Source of the DNA: Frankiales bacterium
GTDB taxonomy: Bacteria; Actinomycetota; Actinomycetes; Mycobacteriales; SCTD01
Direction of reading: 5' to 3'
DNA: 16,266 bases
NCBI GenBank assembly: GCA_025464695.1
Contig: JAODNQ010000159.1
Coordinates: 1 to 16,266 of the forward strand
The position numbers and the translations under genes were made by a program. Shown in pieces: positions 7,555 to 13,355 of the stretch. A model generated the notes under the pieces. That model was not told the DNA's origin and searched no databases. It worked only from the letters and a program-made list of their open reading frames with translations. Positions within the stretch are counted from its first letter, which is position 1. Each line of letters begins with the position of its first letter.

Positions 7555-7977
7555 GTGGGTCAGGACCCGGACGAGGACGAGCTGCGCGACCGCCTGGACG
7601 CCGCGCTGACGGACGCTGCCGCGCTGCGGGAGCAGGCGGTGGCCGGCAGGGAGGCCGCTGCCGACACGCGCGAGCGCCTCGCCGACCAGCGGGAGACCCA
7701 GGCGGACGAGCGGGAGCAGTCCCTCGAGGAGCGGGAGGCCGCGCTCGCCGAGGCGAGGCGCACCGCCTGGGCGTCCGGCGGGGCCACGGCGGAGCAGACG
7801 GCGTGGCTCCACGCGGAGAGCCGCCAGGTCATCGCGCGGTCCCGGGAGGTGCTGGACCGGCGCTCCGCCGGGCTCGACCGGGAGGACGCCGCCGCGGACC
7901 GGGACCAGGCCCTCGCCGCGTGGGAGCAGGCGGAGGTCCGCCGCGCGACGGACGCGGACGAGACCGACCAGACCTGA
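7555..7977 (+). CDS. small charged coiled-coil protein, function unknown
   Basis: Protein of 140 aa, cytoplasmic by composition, with no signal peptide or membrane segment. It is almost wholly a predicted long helix rich in Ala, Arg, Asp and Glu, with recurring ADxRE/ADRD-like units: RETQADEREQ, SLEEREAALAEARR, and later DRREDAAADRDQ-like segments. A short break (ASGGATAEQTAWLH, about residues 74-87) splits it into two coiled coils. Such ADRE-repeat helices occur in actinobacteria as linkers or partners of GAF/ANTAR-type regulators; here it stands alone. GTG 7555 starts 10 nt after the preceding stop, so it may be cotranscribed with the polyol operon, but it also faces the phosphatase gene across a shared hairpin. 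The low-complexity composition limits inference; coding is supported by codon bias. Confidence 0.7.
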   Translation: MGQDPDEDELRDRLDAALTDAAALREQAVAGREAAADTRERLADQRETQADEREQSLEEREAALAEARRTAWASGGATAEQTAWLHAESRQVIARSREVLDRRSAGLDREDAAADRDQALAAWEQAEVRRATDADETDQT

Positions 7978-7981
7978 GGCA

Positions 7982-8003
7982 CCGGAACCCGCAGCGGGTC
8001 CGG
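7982..8003. terminator. hairpin between convergent genes
   Basis: A 22-nt near-palindrome in the 34-bp gap between the coiled-coil gene (+) and the phosphatase gene (-). CCGGA pairs with TCCGG, then after one mismatch CCCG pairs with CGGG around a very short loop. A second small stem follows (CAGCGCG at 8004-8010 with CGCGCTG at 8020-8026) that reaches into the phosphatase 3' end. Its position suggests bidirectional termination; there is no T tract. Confidence 0.4.
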
Positions 8004-8011
8004 CAGCGCGG

Positions 8012-9682
8012 TCAGCCCTCGCGCTGTCCGCTCCGCATGACGACGAGCACGCACACGTCGTCCTCCGCGCGCTCCGGGTCCGGGACGAGGGCGTCGAGGA
8101 TGGCGGCGGCGATGTCCCGCGCGGTACCGGTCCTCGCCGGGTCGCACGCCGCCGTCACGACGGACTGCAGCGCGGCGAGCTGGTCCTCGAGATCCGCCCG
8201 ACGCCGCTCGACCAGCCCGTCGCTGTAGGCGACGAGGACCGCTCCGGGCGGCAGGGTCTCGGTGGCGTTCGCGGCGTGCTCGTGCGCCAGCCCGACGCCG
8301 AGCGGCGGCGCGGACGCCACCGCGAGCAGCCGCGTCGGGTCGCCGTGGACGGTGAGGACGGGCGGAGGGTGGCCGGCGCTGACGTAGGTGAGCTCGCCGG
8401 TGCTCGGCCGGTACTCGCCGTACCAGAGCGTCGCGAGGGTCTCGATGCCGAGGCCCTCCCAGTACGCGTCGAGCGCCGCGACCACGGCGACCGGTCCTCG
8501 CAGCCGCGTGGCGGTGTCGCGCACGGCCTCGCGGAGGGTCTGCATCTGCGGCAGGACCATCGGCCCGTGCCCGGCGACGTCGCCGACGCACAGCGCCACG
8601 AGGTCGTCCTCGAGGGTGAGGACGTCGTAGAAGTCACCCGCGATCGGCTCGTCCGTGCCGTCGGTCGGGACGTAGCGGCCCGCGTAGCCGAGGTCGCCCG
8701 CGCGGGCGGCGACGTCGGGGTGCACGTCCTGGAGCGGGACCTGACCGACCCAGGCGTCGCGCCCCGCGCCCTGTCGCGGCGCTGGCTGCGCGGCTCCCTG
8801 CTCGTCGAGCTGCGCGACGAGGTCGCCGATGTACGTCCGCCGGAAGGCCGCGAGGGAGGGCGGGAACGGCGGGAGCAGGAGCACCCCGGCACTGGTGAGC
8901 GCGTCGGCCTCGTCCAGGGCCGCCAGCCAGCGGCGAGCGGCGGCCGCATCGCCCTTGTGCAGCCGGAGCCGGAGGGTCGCCCGTGCCTGCCGCTTCTTCG
9001 CCGCGCTGACGGTCTGGTTGTAGATCTGCCGGCGCGCCTCCGAGAACTCCTCGTTCGCTGCGTCGAGGCGCCGGGCCAGCTCCCCCACCGCGTCCGGCGG
9101 CGCCAGGGAGGAGTCGGGCTCGTCGGCGGCGAGCAGCGTGAGCTGCAGGTCGCGGACGAGGTCGGCCGTGTGCGCCCGGCTGTCGAGCATCGCCTGGACG
9201 TCGACGTCGAAGGCCACGTCGACGAGGTCGGCCCCGTCCTCGTCGGGGTGCGCGGGCCACGGCTCGTCGGTCCAGAGGTCCAGGAGGTCCTCGGCGTCGC
9301 GCGAGTCGCTCTCCGTGGAGGTCGCGTCCACCTCCGCCCACACCGACTTGCCGCCGTCGGCGAGGGGCTCGACGCCCCAGTCGCGGCTGAAGCCCTTCAC
9401 CAGCAGCAGCCCCCGGCCGGAGGTCGCGTCGGGGGACGCGAGCGTCCAGCGCGGCAGCACGGACGAGCCGTCCGTCACGGCGACCCGGACGCCGTCGCCC
9501 GCGAGGTCGACCGACAGCACCATGTCCGTGCGCGCGTGCATGACCGCGTTCGCCACCAGCTCGCTGGCGATCAGCGCGACGCCGTCGTGCAGGTCGTCCC
9601 GGCCGAGCTGGACGAGGAAGTCCGCCGCGGCGACGCGGGCCGCGTACGCGCTGGACGGCGACAGCGGGAGCCGGACCTGCAC
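8012..9682 (-). CDS. HATPase-SpoIIE (PP2C) two-domain regulator of partner-switching type
   Basis: Regulatory protein of 556 aa. Residues 1-118 form an RsbW-like histidine-kinase-type ATPase domain: N box ELVANAVMHA at 41-50, VAVTDG at 67-72, SGRGLLLV at 88-95. Residues 160-295 form a mostly helical linker or sensor domain (VDVQAMLDSR... to LVAQLDEQ). Residues 315-556 form a SpoIIE/PP2C phosphatase domain with its metal-binding aspartates in AGDFYD (348-353), GDVAGHG (367-373), YSDG (486-489) and EDDVCV (540-545). It therefore combines a possible anti-sigma/serine kinase with the phosphatase that dephosphorylates STAS antagonists. The GTG start has GAGGTGA 4 nt upstream. It could act on a STAS protein such as that at 2511-2876, though the latter lacks an obvious serine. 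No transmembrane segment. Confidence 0.92.
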   Translation of the reverse strand: MQVRLPLSPSSAYAARVAAADFLVQLGRDDLHDGVALIASELVANAVMHARTDMVLSVDLAGDGVRVAVTDGSSVLPRWTLASPDATSGRGLLLVKGFSRDWGVEPLADGGKSVWAEVDATSTESDSRDAEDLLDLWTDEPWPAHPDEDGADLVDVAFDVDVQAMLDSRAHTADLVRDLQLTLLAADEPDSSLAPPDAVGELARRLDAANEEFSEARRQIYNQTVSAAKKRQARATLRLRLHKGDAAAARRWLAALDEADALTSAGVLLLPPFPPSLAAFRRTYIGDLVAQLDEQGAAQPAPRQGAGRDAWVGQVPLQDVHPDVAARAGDLGYAGRYVPTDGTDEPIAGDFYDVLTLEDDLVALCVGDVAGHGPMVLPQMQTLREAVRDTATRLRGPVAVVAALDAYWEGLGIETLATLWYGEYRPSTGELTYVSAGHPPPVLTVHGDPTRLLAVASAPPLGVGLAHEHAANATETLPPGAVLVAYSDGLVERRRADLEDQLAALQSVVTAACDPARTGTARDIAAAILDALVPDPERAEDDVCVLVVMRSGQREG

Positions 9683-9717
9683 GTCTCACCTCGGATCCTC
9701 GTGCCGGTTCGCGGCAG

Positions 9718-9743
9718 GCTCTGGCCCGGATGCTAGCCAGAGC
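9718..9743. promoter_or_regulatory. 8-bp inverted repeat in divergent promoter region
   Basis: GCTCTGGC (9718-9725) and GCCAGAGC (9736-9743) form perfect arms around a 10-nt centre in the 173-bp gap between the divergent phosphatase (-) and VOC (+) genes. A second G/C palindrome follows at about 9747-9766. It could be an operator or a structure in the phosphatase leader; there is no T tract for a terminator. The rest of the gap shows nothing I can name. Confidence 0.35.
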
Positions 9744-9855
9744 GGGCGCTCGGGGCCCCCGGAGCGGGTCTCCGCGCCCGGGGATGGCCAGTGCGGCTGC
9801 GCGCGGCACCGCGCGACGGCAGGCCCGACCTGGTGCCTCGTGGCAGGGTCGTCTG

Positions 9856-10263
9856 GTGCTGCAGATGCTGGGTCTGATCATCGACTGTCCCGACCCGCTG
9901 CGGCTGGCGGCCTTCTACTCGCAGGTGACAGGGCGTGCTCTCGCGGAGGGCAGCTCGGAGGAGATGGCCCTGCTCGGCTTCGGAGACGTGGACCTCGCCT
10001 TCCAGCGCGTGGACGACTACCGCGCTCCCCGGTGGCCCGAGGACGAGCACCCCGAGCAGTTCCACCTCGACTTCGAGGTCGACGCGATCGAGGCCGAGCA
10101 GCGTCGCGTCGTCGAGCTCGGCGCGACGCTGCAGCGGGACCTCATCGGCCCTGACGGCTACGGCTGGCGGGTCTACACCGATCCGGTCGGCCACCCGTTC
10201 TGCCTGTGCCGCCACGAGGGCGTCTCGTGGACCGACGGGCGGGTCGTGTGGCCGACAGCCTGA
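9856..10263 (+). CDS. VOC (glyoxalase-like) family protein
   Basis: Single-domain protein of 135 aa of the vicinal-oxygen-chelate superfamily (Glyoxalase_6-like). Two beta-alpha-beta-beta-beta units are visible: LGLIIDCPDPLRLAAFYSQV opens the first, with FQRVDDY and the conserved W-P stretch after it; HLDFEVDAIEAEQRRVVELG opens the second, which ends in RVYTDPVGHPFCLC. Members are metal-dependent lyases, dioxygenases or resistance proteins; many of this compact type have no known substrate. Candidate metal ligands are the His of HLDFEV and acidic residues nearby. GTG 9856 is preferred because AGGG lies 7 nt upstream; the ATG at 9865 is an alternative. Monocistronic, diverging from the phosphatase gene and converging with the 371-aa gene 22 bp away. 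Confidence 0.82.
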   Translation: MLQMLGLIIDCPDPLRLAAFYSQVTGRALAEGSSEEMALLGFGDVDLAFQRVDDYRAPRWPEDEHPEQFHLDFEVDAIEAEQRRVVELGATLQRDLIGPDGYGWRVYTDPVGHPFCLCRHEGVSWTDGRVVWPTA

Positions 10264-10285
10264 CCCTGCGGAAGACCGCGAACCG

Positions 10286-11401
10286 CTAGGCCGGGAGACC
10301 CAGTCGGCGTGCGACCTCGCCGTACCACTCCTCCGGCCTCGCGTACGAGCAGCTGGCGCCCACGATCGCGCCGACGGCCGCTTGCAGCGGGTCCCGGACG
10401 CGCGTCGACTGCAGCGCGTCCAGGGCTGCGGCCTCGGGCGCGAGCGGCGTCCGTGCGGTGCTGTCGCTTCCGAGGACCGTCGCTCCTTCGACGAGGTCTG
10501 CGCCGGCTCCCCAGTGCTGGTCGAGCTTCTGCCACGGGGCGTCGTCGTCGTCGAAGGGCGGCGGGAGCGGGCGGCCTGTCTCCAGCGCTGCGAGCGCAGG
10601 AGCGACCCAGTCGAGCTCCTCGAGCCCGGCGCGCTGGCACGACGTGCGGCACACCCACGCAGTGAGGCGTTGCAGGGCTGCGTCGTCGAGCCCGGTGACG
10701 GCGTCGAGGAGTCCGCGCGCGTCCTGGCCCAGCTCGCGTGCCCGACCTCCCAGCGCCCGGACTCTCGCGGTCGGCAGCCTGGCGCCCCACGACGCGAGCA
10801 GCTCCGCGGCCTCGCGCCGCCGCTCCTCGCGCTCGTGCCGGCGCTGCTGTTCCGCGGCCTGCTCGGCGACCTGCTCCGCCGTCGGCGGAGGAGCGCTGTT
10901 GCGGGCGACGTCGTGCCAGTACGCGGCGACCGCGGAGGTCTGGCGCAGCACGGCTCCCGGTGCGGGTGCGGCCGGCCACAGCTGCAGCAGGTAGGCGTCG
11001 AGCGCAGGCTCGTCCTCGAGCCGGGTGTCGGCGTCCCGGGCGGCCTGCATCCCCCTTGCGCACCAGCGGGCGCGGACGTCTCCCGTCCACGGGAGCAGCA
11101 CGTCGTGGAACTCCTCGAACGCCGAGAGCAGGTACTCGCGTCCGCGGACCTGGAAGGACACCTCCACGACCTCCTCCCACGCGTCGTCGACAGGTGGCGC
11201 GTCGTCGAGCGCCATCACCCGCACGGGCACCGAGCCGGTGTGCAGGCCGGTGACCATGCCCAGCGCCCCCGGCACGGCCGCCCCGCACAGCCCGTTGCTC
11301 TGGCCGGCCCGCGGGTCACCGTCGGGCAGCGCGTCGTCCGCGGCCGTCAGCCACAGGAAGCCGTAGTGGACGTGGACGTCGGTGTCGAGCAGCACCGTCA
11401 T
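10286..11401 (-). CDS. conserved actinobacterial protein of unknown function
   Basis: Protein of 371 aa that I recognise only as an uncharacterised actinobacterial family. The first part (about residues 1-165) looks like a compact beta-rich domain: LLDTDVHVHYGFLWL with two histidines, a glycine/cysteine stretch NGLCGAAVPGALG, VTGLHTGSVPVRV, WEEVVEVSF, then GMQAARDADTRLEDEP, DAYLLQLWPA and AAYWHDVAR. A charged coiled coil (AEQQRRHEREERRREAAELL) spans about 180-200. The C-terminal part is helical and acidic, with a DDDDAPWQ segment. No signal peptide, membrane segment or catalytic motif is obvious. ATG 11401 is chosen because AGGA lies upstream and the conserved sequence begins here; it overlaps by ATGA a short upstream ORF with a much better ribosome-binding site. 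Coding is certain from codon bias; function unknown. Confidence 0.8.
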   Translation of the reverse strand: MTVLLDTDVHVHYGFLWLTAADDALPDGDPRAGQSNGLCGAAVPGALGMVTGLHTGSVPVRVMALDDAPPVDDAWEEVVEVSFQVRGREYLLSAFEEFHDVLLPWTGDVRARWCARGMQAARDADTRLEDEPALDAYLLQLWPAAPAPGAVLRQTSAVAAYWHDVARNSAPPPTAEQVAEQAAEQQRRHEREERRREAAELLASWGARLPTARVRALGGRARELGQDARGLLDAVTGLDDAALQRLTAWVCRTSCQRAGLEELDWVAPALAALETGRPLPPPFDDDDAPWQKLDQHWGAGADLVEGATVLGSDSTARTPLAPEAAALDALQSTRVRDPLQAAVGAIVGASCSYARPEEWYGEVARRLGLPA

Positions 11402-11508
11402 CGCTCGATCCTGCACGCACGCGGTGCGGCGCATCCCGCCGACGGCCGGAGGCTCGTCCACGTCTCGCCCGGTTGCTGGCGGACGAGTGCTGTCTGTCTG
11501 CTCGTCAT
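11398..11508 (-). CDS. possible translationally coupled leader ORF (36 aa)
   Basis: A 36-codon ORF starts at an ATG preceded by GGGAGGA with a 4-nt spacer, the strongest Shine-Dalgarno sequence near this locus. It ends in a TGA overlapping the ATG of the 371-aa gene (ATGA). The peptide begins MTSRQTALVRQQPGE and is not hydrophobic. Its third-position G/C content looks lower than that of neighbouring genes, so the peptide itself may not matter; its translation could load ribosomes for the downstream start. The rest of the 194-bp gap to the small membrane-protein gene shows nothing else. Confidence 0.3.
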   Translation of the reverse strand: MTSRQTALVRQQPGETWTSLRPSAGCAAPRACRIER

Positions 11509-11595
11509 GCCGTCCTCCCGCCGACGACGTCCTGCACGAGGGCGGGCTCCACAGCTCCTTGCGCAGTGTGCCGGCGTCGGCCCCGGAGGGAGTGG

Positions 11596-11859
11596 TCAGC
11601 CGGCGCAGCGGTAGGTGCCCGACTGCCGGAAGACGCGGAACCACCACTCCGGCGGCGGGCACGAGGCCGACCGACCGTAGAGGTACCCGGCGACCAGCAG
11701 CAGGACGAGCAGGGCCAGCAGCAGCAGGGCTGGCACCAGGCGGCGAGGCACCCTGCGACGGTAGGCGCCGTGACGCCGGCGTGGCCGCAGGGTCCTGGAG
11801 GCGAATGCCCGCCGGTCGCTGCCGCCTCCTGGAACCACCAGCCGGTCCGGCGAGTCCAT
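11596..11859 (-). CDS. small single-pass membrane protein, function unknown
   Basis: Predicted 87-aa protein with an arginine-rich N-terminal half (TLRPRRRHGAYRRRVPRR), one strong membrane segment at about residues 41-63 (LVPALLLLALLVLLLVAGYL), and a short C-terminal tail with two cysteines (SASCPPPEWWFRVFR, then YRCAG) that would lie outside under the positive-inside rule. The tail cysteines may form a disulfide. ATG 11859 is the first start but has no good ribosome-binding site. GTG 11751, giving a 51-aa protein that begins just before the membrane segment, is a credible alternative. It diverges from the secreted-protein gene with only 5 nt between the two annotated starts, so at least one start is doubtful. 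No family recognised. Confidence 0.5.
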   Translation of the reverse strand: MDSPDRLVVPGGGSDRRAFASRTLRPRRRHGAYRRRVPRRLVPALLLLALLVLLLVAGYLYGRSASCPPPEWWFRVFRQSGTYRCAG

Positions 11860-11864
11860 GCGGC

Positions 11865-12212
11865 ATGACAGGTCCTCGCGCACGACGCCGCGCCGTCGTC
11901 GGACTCCTCGCGGTCGTCGGTCTCCTCGCGGCGGACTCGTGGGCTGGGCAGGGCGACGCGCCACCTGGTGCGAGCTACCTGGTGCAGTTCGACGCGCTCG
12001 GGCAGTCGTACCACCAGGAGGAGGTCGGCCCTGCCCTGACGGCGTGCGTGACCGTGGCCGGTGGGGAGGTGTACTGGCAGACGCAGGCCTTCCCTCCGCG
12101 CGCGCTCGTCACGGTGCCGAGGACTCGGACGGCGCAGCGCGACCTCCTGCGGTGCCTGGAGACGGTGCGCGGCGCAGAGGTGCAGGGACCCCTGCGGCTG
12201 TACCGGGCTTGA
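11865..12212 (+). CDS. small secreted protein, function unknown
   Basis: Protein of 115 aa with an N-terminal export signal: TGPRARRRAVVG, then the hydrophobic LLAVVGLLAA and a possible signal-peptidase site near WAG-QG. The mature part of about 85 residues contains YLVQFDALGQSYHQEE, two cysteines (TACVTVAGGEVYWQ and RCLETVRG) that may pair, and ends LRLYRA. The fold looks small and beta-rich; I do not recognise the family. The ATG has no clear Shine-Dalgarno sequence and is 5 nt from the start of the divergent small membrane protein. A relaxase relic on the other strand begins about 35 bp after its stop. Codon bias favours coding, but less clearly than for the core genes. Confidence 0.55.
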   Translation: MTGPRARRRAVVGLLAVVGLLAADSWAGQGDAPPGASYLVQFDALGQSYHQEEVGPALTACVTVAGGEVYWQTQAFPPRALVTVPRTRTAQRDLLRCLETVRGAEVQGPLRLYRA

Positions 12213-12244
12213 GCGGGAGCACTGCGAGGCGCTCCGTGCCGCGG

Positions 12245-12420
12245 CGACCGCCGTCGTCGCCGCGCTGCGCGATGCCCCTCCGGTGCACCACGTCCTGTGC
12301 GGTCTCGGCCCACTCCGCGTCGCTCAGCAGCCGGTCCCCGGCGCCGTCCGCAACGGGCAGTGCCACACGACCTTGCCCGCGGCGGTCGGAGTCGGTGGAC
12401 GCATCGCCATCGCCAGCTCC
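12245..12420 (-). pseudogene. relaxase (mobilisation nuclease) relic, frameshifted
   Basis: On the minus strand, PTAAGKVVWHCPLRTAPG (down to about 12337) is followed in another frame by GDRLLSDAEWAETAQDVVHRRGIAQRGDDGG split across about 12337-12247 (quoted here as GDRLLSDAEWAETAQDV then VHRRGIAQRGDDGG). Joined, these match the N-terminal part of actinobacterial relaxases, where a VWHCSLR...APGDR.LSDAEWA..A..V.HR.G.AP.GDD block precedes the HxDHxHI metal site. One missing G in a run (C run at 12336-12339 on +) accounts exactly for the frame change. The tyrosine-bearing start and the histidine motif are absent, and a stop lies upstream at about 12441-12443, so no functional protein is possible. 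Recognition is by memory of the family pattern, not by a search. Confidence 0.5.
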
Positions 12421-12514
12421 AGGCTCGCGGTCCTCGGCCGTCAGCCCCGCGACCGCAGCAGCTCAGCGGCACTGGGCGGATCTCCCGGAGGCGTGCACGC
12501 CCTGGCGGGTGTGC

Positions 12515-13009
12515 TCAGCCGGTCCGTGACGGCGGGACCGCCACCTGCGCACGGGCCTGGAGCAGCACGTCCTTGGTCACCTCGCTCTGACCGAGGTGCT
12601 GGAACACCTCTTCGAGGAGGTGGAGGACGACGGCGTCGTCGTCCCCGACCCCGCCGTGCAGGCGCCGGCGGGCGTCGTGGGGCACGCCCTCGCCCCGGGC
12701 CAGTCGGCGGACGTCCTGCTCTGCCTGCTGCAGCGCGACGTCCACGGCGTCGCGGCACTCGGACAGCGTCGTGCGCCGGCTGAACTCGGCTGCTCGGTCG
12801 CGCGTCGTCGTCGGGCGGCCCAGAGCCACATGACCCAGCCAGAACTCGCAGACCGTGCAGCAGTGCAGGACCAGCGCCCCGACGGGGTTCGTGCCCATGG
12901 CGGTGGGCCGCTCGTTGATGAGCGGCTCACCGAGCGTCGTGGCGACGGCGAGCATCTGGCCGAAGGCGTAGCGGAGGTACGCGAGGCCAGTGTCCGGTGC
13001 CAGATCCAC
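12515..13009 (-). CDS. DinB/DUF664-like (mycothiol-transferase-type) protein
   Basis: Cytoplasmic four-helix-bundle protein of 164 aa resembling the DinB/DUF664 family, which includes metal-dependent mycothiol- and bacillithiol-dependent transferases and isomerases. Visible landmarks are helix 1 AYLRYAFGQMLAVATTLG; the second-helix histidine region ALVLHCCTVCEFWLGHVALG followed by RDRAAEFSRR; and the last helix HLLEEVFQHLGQSEVTKDVLL, whose E and H fit the usual EEYAHHNGH position. The His in LVLH and that in FQHLG are likely metal ligands. The GTG at 13009 is forced: an in-frame TAG lies 12 nt upstream. There is no strong Shine-Dalgarno sequence. It lies between the relaxase and integrase relics, so it may be cargo of a lost element, or an old neighbour. 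Function of this member unknown. Confidence 0.7.
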   Translation of the reverse strand: MDLAPDTGLAYLRYAFGQMLAVATTLGEPLINERPTAMGTNPVGALVLHCCTVCEFWLGHVALGRPTTTRDRAAEFSRRTTLSECRDAVDVALQQAEQDVRRLARGEGVPHDARRRLHGGVGDDDAVVLHLLEEVFQHLGQSEVTKDVLLQARAQVAVPPSRTG

Positions 13010-13017
13010 GGGCGGAG

Positions 13018-13330
13018 CCTAGGCTGCGACTGCGGGACAGCCCGTTGCAAGAGCCGGTCGTGGACCTCGAGCGGAGCACCGTGCGCATCGGTGCGGCCCT
13101 GCAGCGACAGGTGGCGCCACGGCTGCCCTGACCCGACCGGCTGCGCGACGGAGGCCCGCTGCCCGCAGCGGCACGGGGGCGGACTGGCGAACGTCCCACC
13201 CGAGAGCCGTGCCAGTTGCCGTGTCCTGTCGCTGCCGCCGCAGCTCGTCGCCCATCTGCGGCAGCACCGCGCGGCCCAGGACGAGGAGCGCCTGGCGGCC
13301 AACCTGCGGAACGACCGCGGTCGTAGCGTG
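13018..13330 (+). pseudogene. tyrosine recombinase (integrase) relic in two frames
   Basis: Two segments in different frames together read like the middle of an actinobacterial phage/ICE-type tyrosine recombinase. Segment A (13018-13131) encodes LRLRDSPL...VVDLERSTVRIGAALQRQ and hits a TGA at 13129-13131; intact enzymes have LRWSDVDLERGTVRI.AALQR here. Segment B (about 13181-13325) encodes GLANVPPESRASCRVLSLPP, then QLVAHLRQHRAAQDEERLAA; intact enzymes have GL.LVPPKTRSSRRVLPLP..LVA.LR.HR..Q..ERLAAG. The catalytic Arg side and the later HxxR and Tyr motifs are missing. A frameshift or small deletion between 13100 and 13180 joins them. It ends about 25 bp before the start of the META-domain gene. 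Recognised by eye, not by a database search. Confidence 0.55.
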
Positions 13331-13355
13331 CGGGCAACAGGTGGAGGTGGAGCGC

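Noticed and set aside
8276..9736. 486-codon plus-strand open frame
   Set aside because: Fully antisense to the HATPase/SpoIIE gene, whose motifs are unmistakable; long antisense frames are expected at this GC content.
9747..9766. Near-perfect GC palindrome around GGGGCCCC
   Set aside because: Almost no loop and very GC-rich; such palindromes arise often by chance at this composition, so not listed as a separate feature.
12441..12514. Minus-strand frame ending AAELLRSRG just upstream of the relaxase relic, considered as a MobC-like remnant
   Set aside because: Same frame as the relic and superficially protein-like, but I see no MobC motif and the stretch is too short to support a call.
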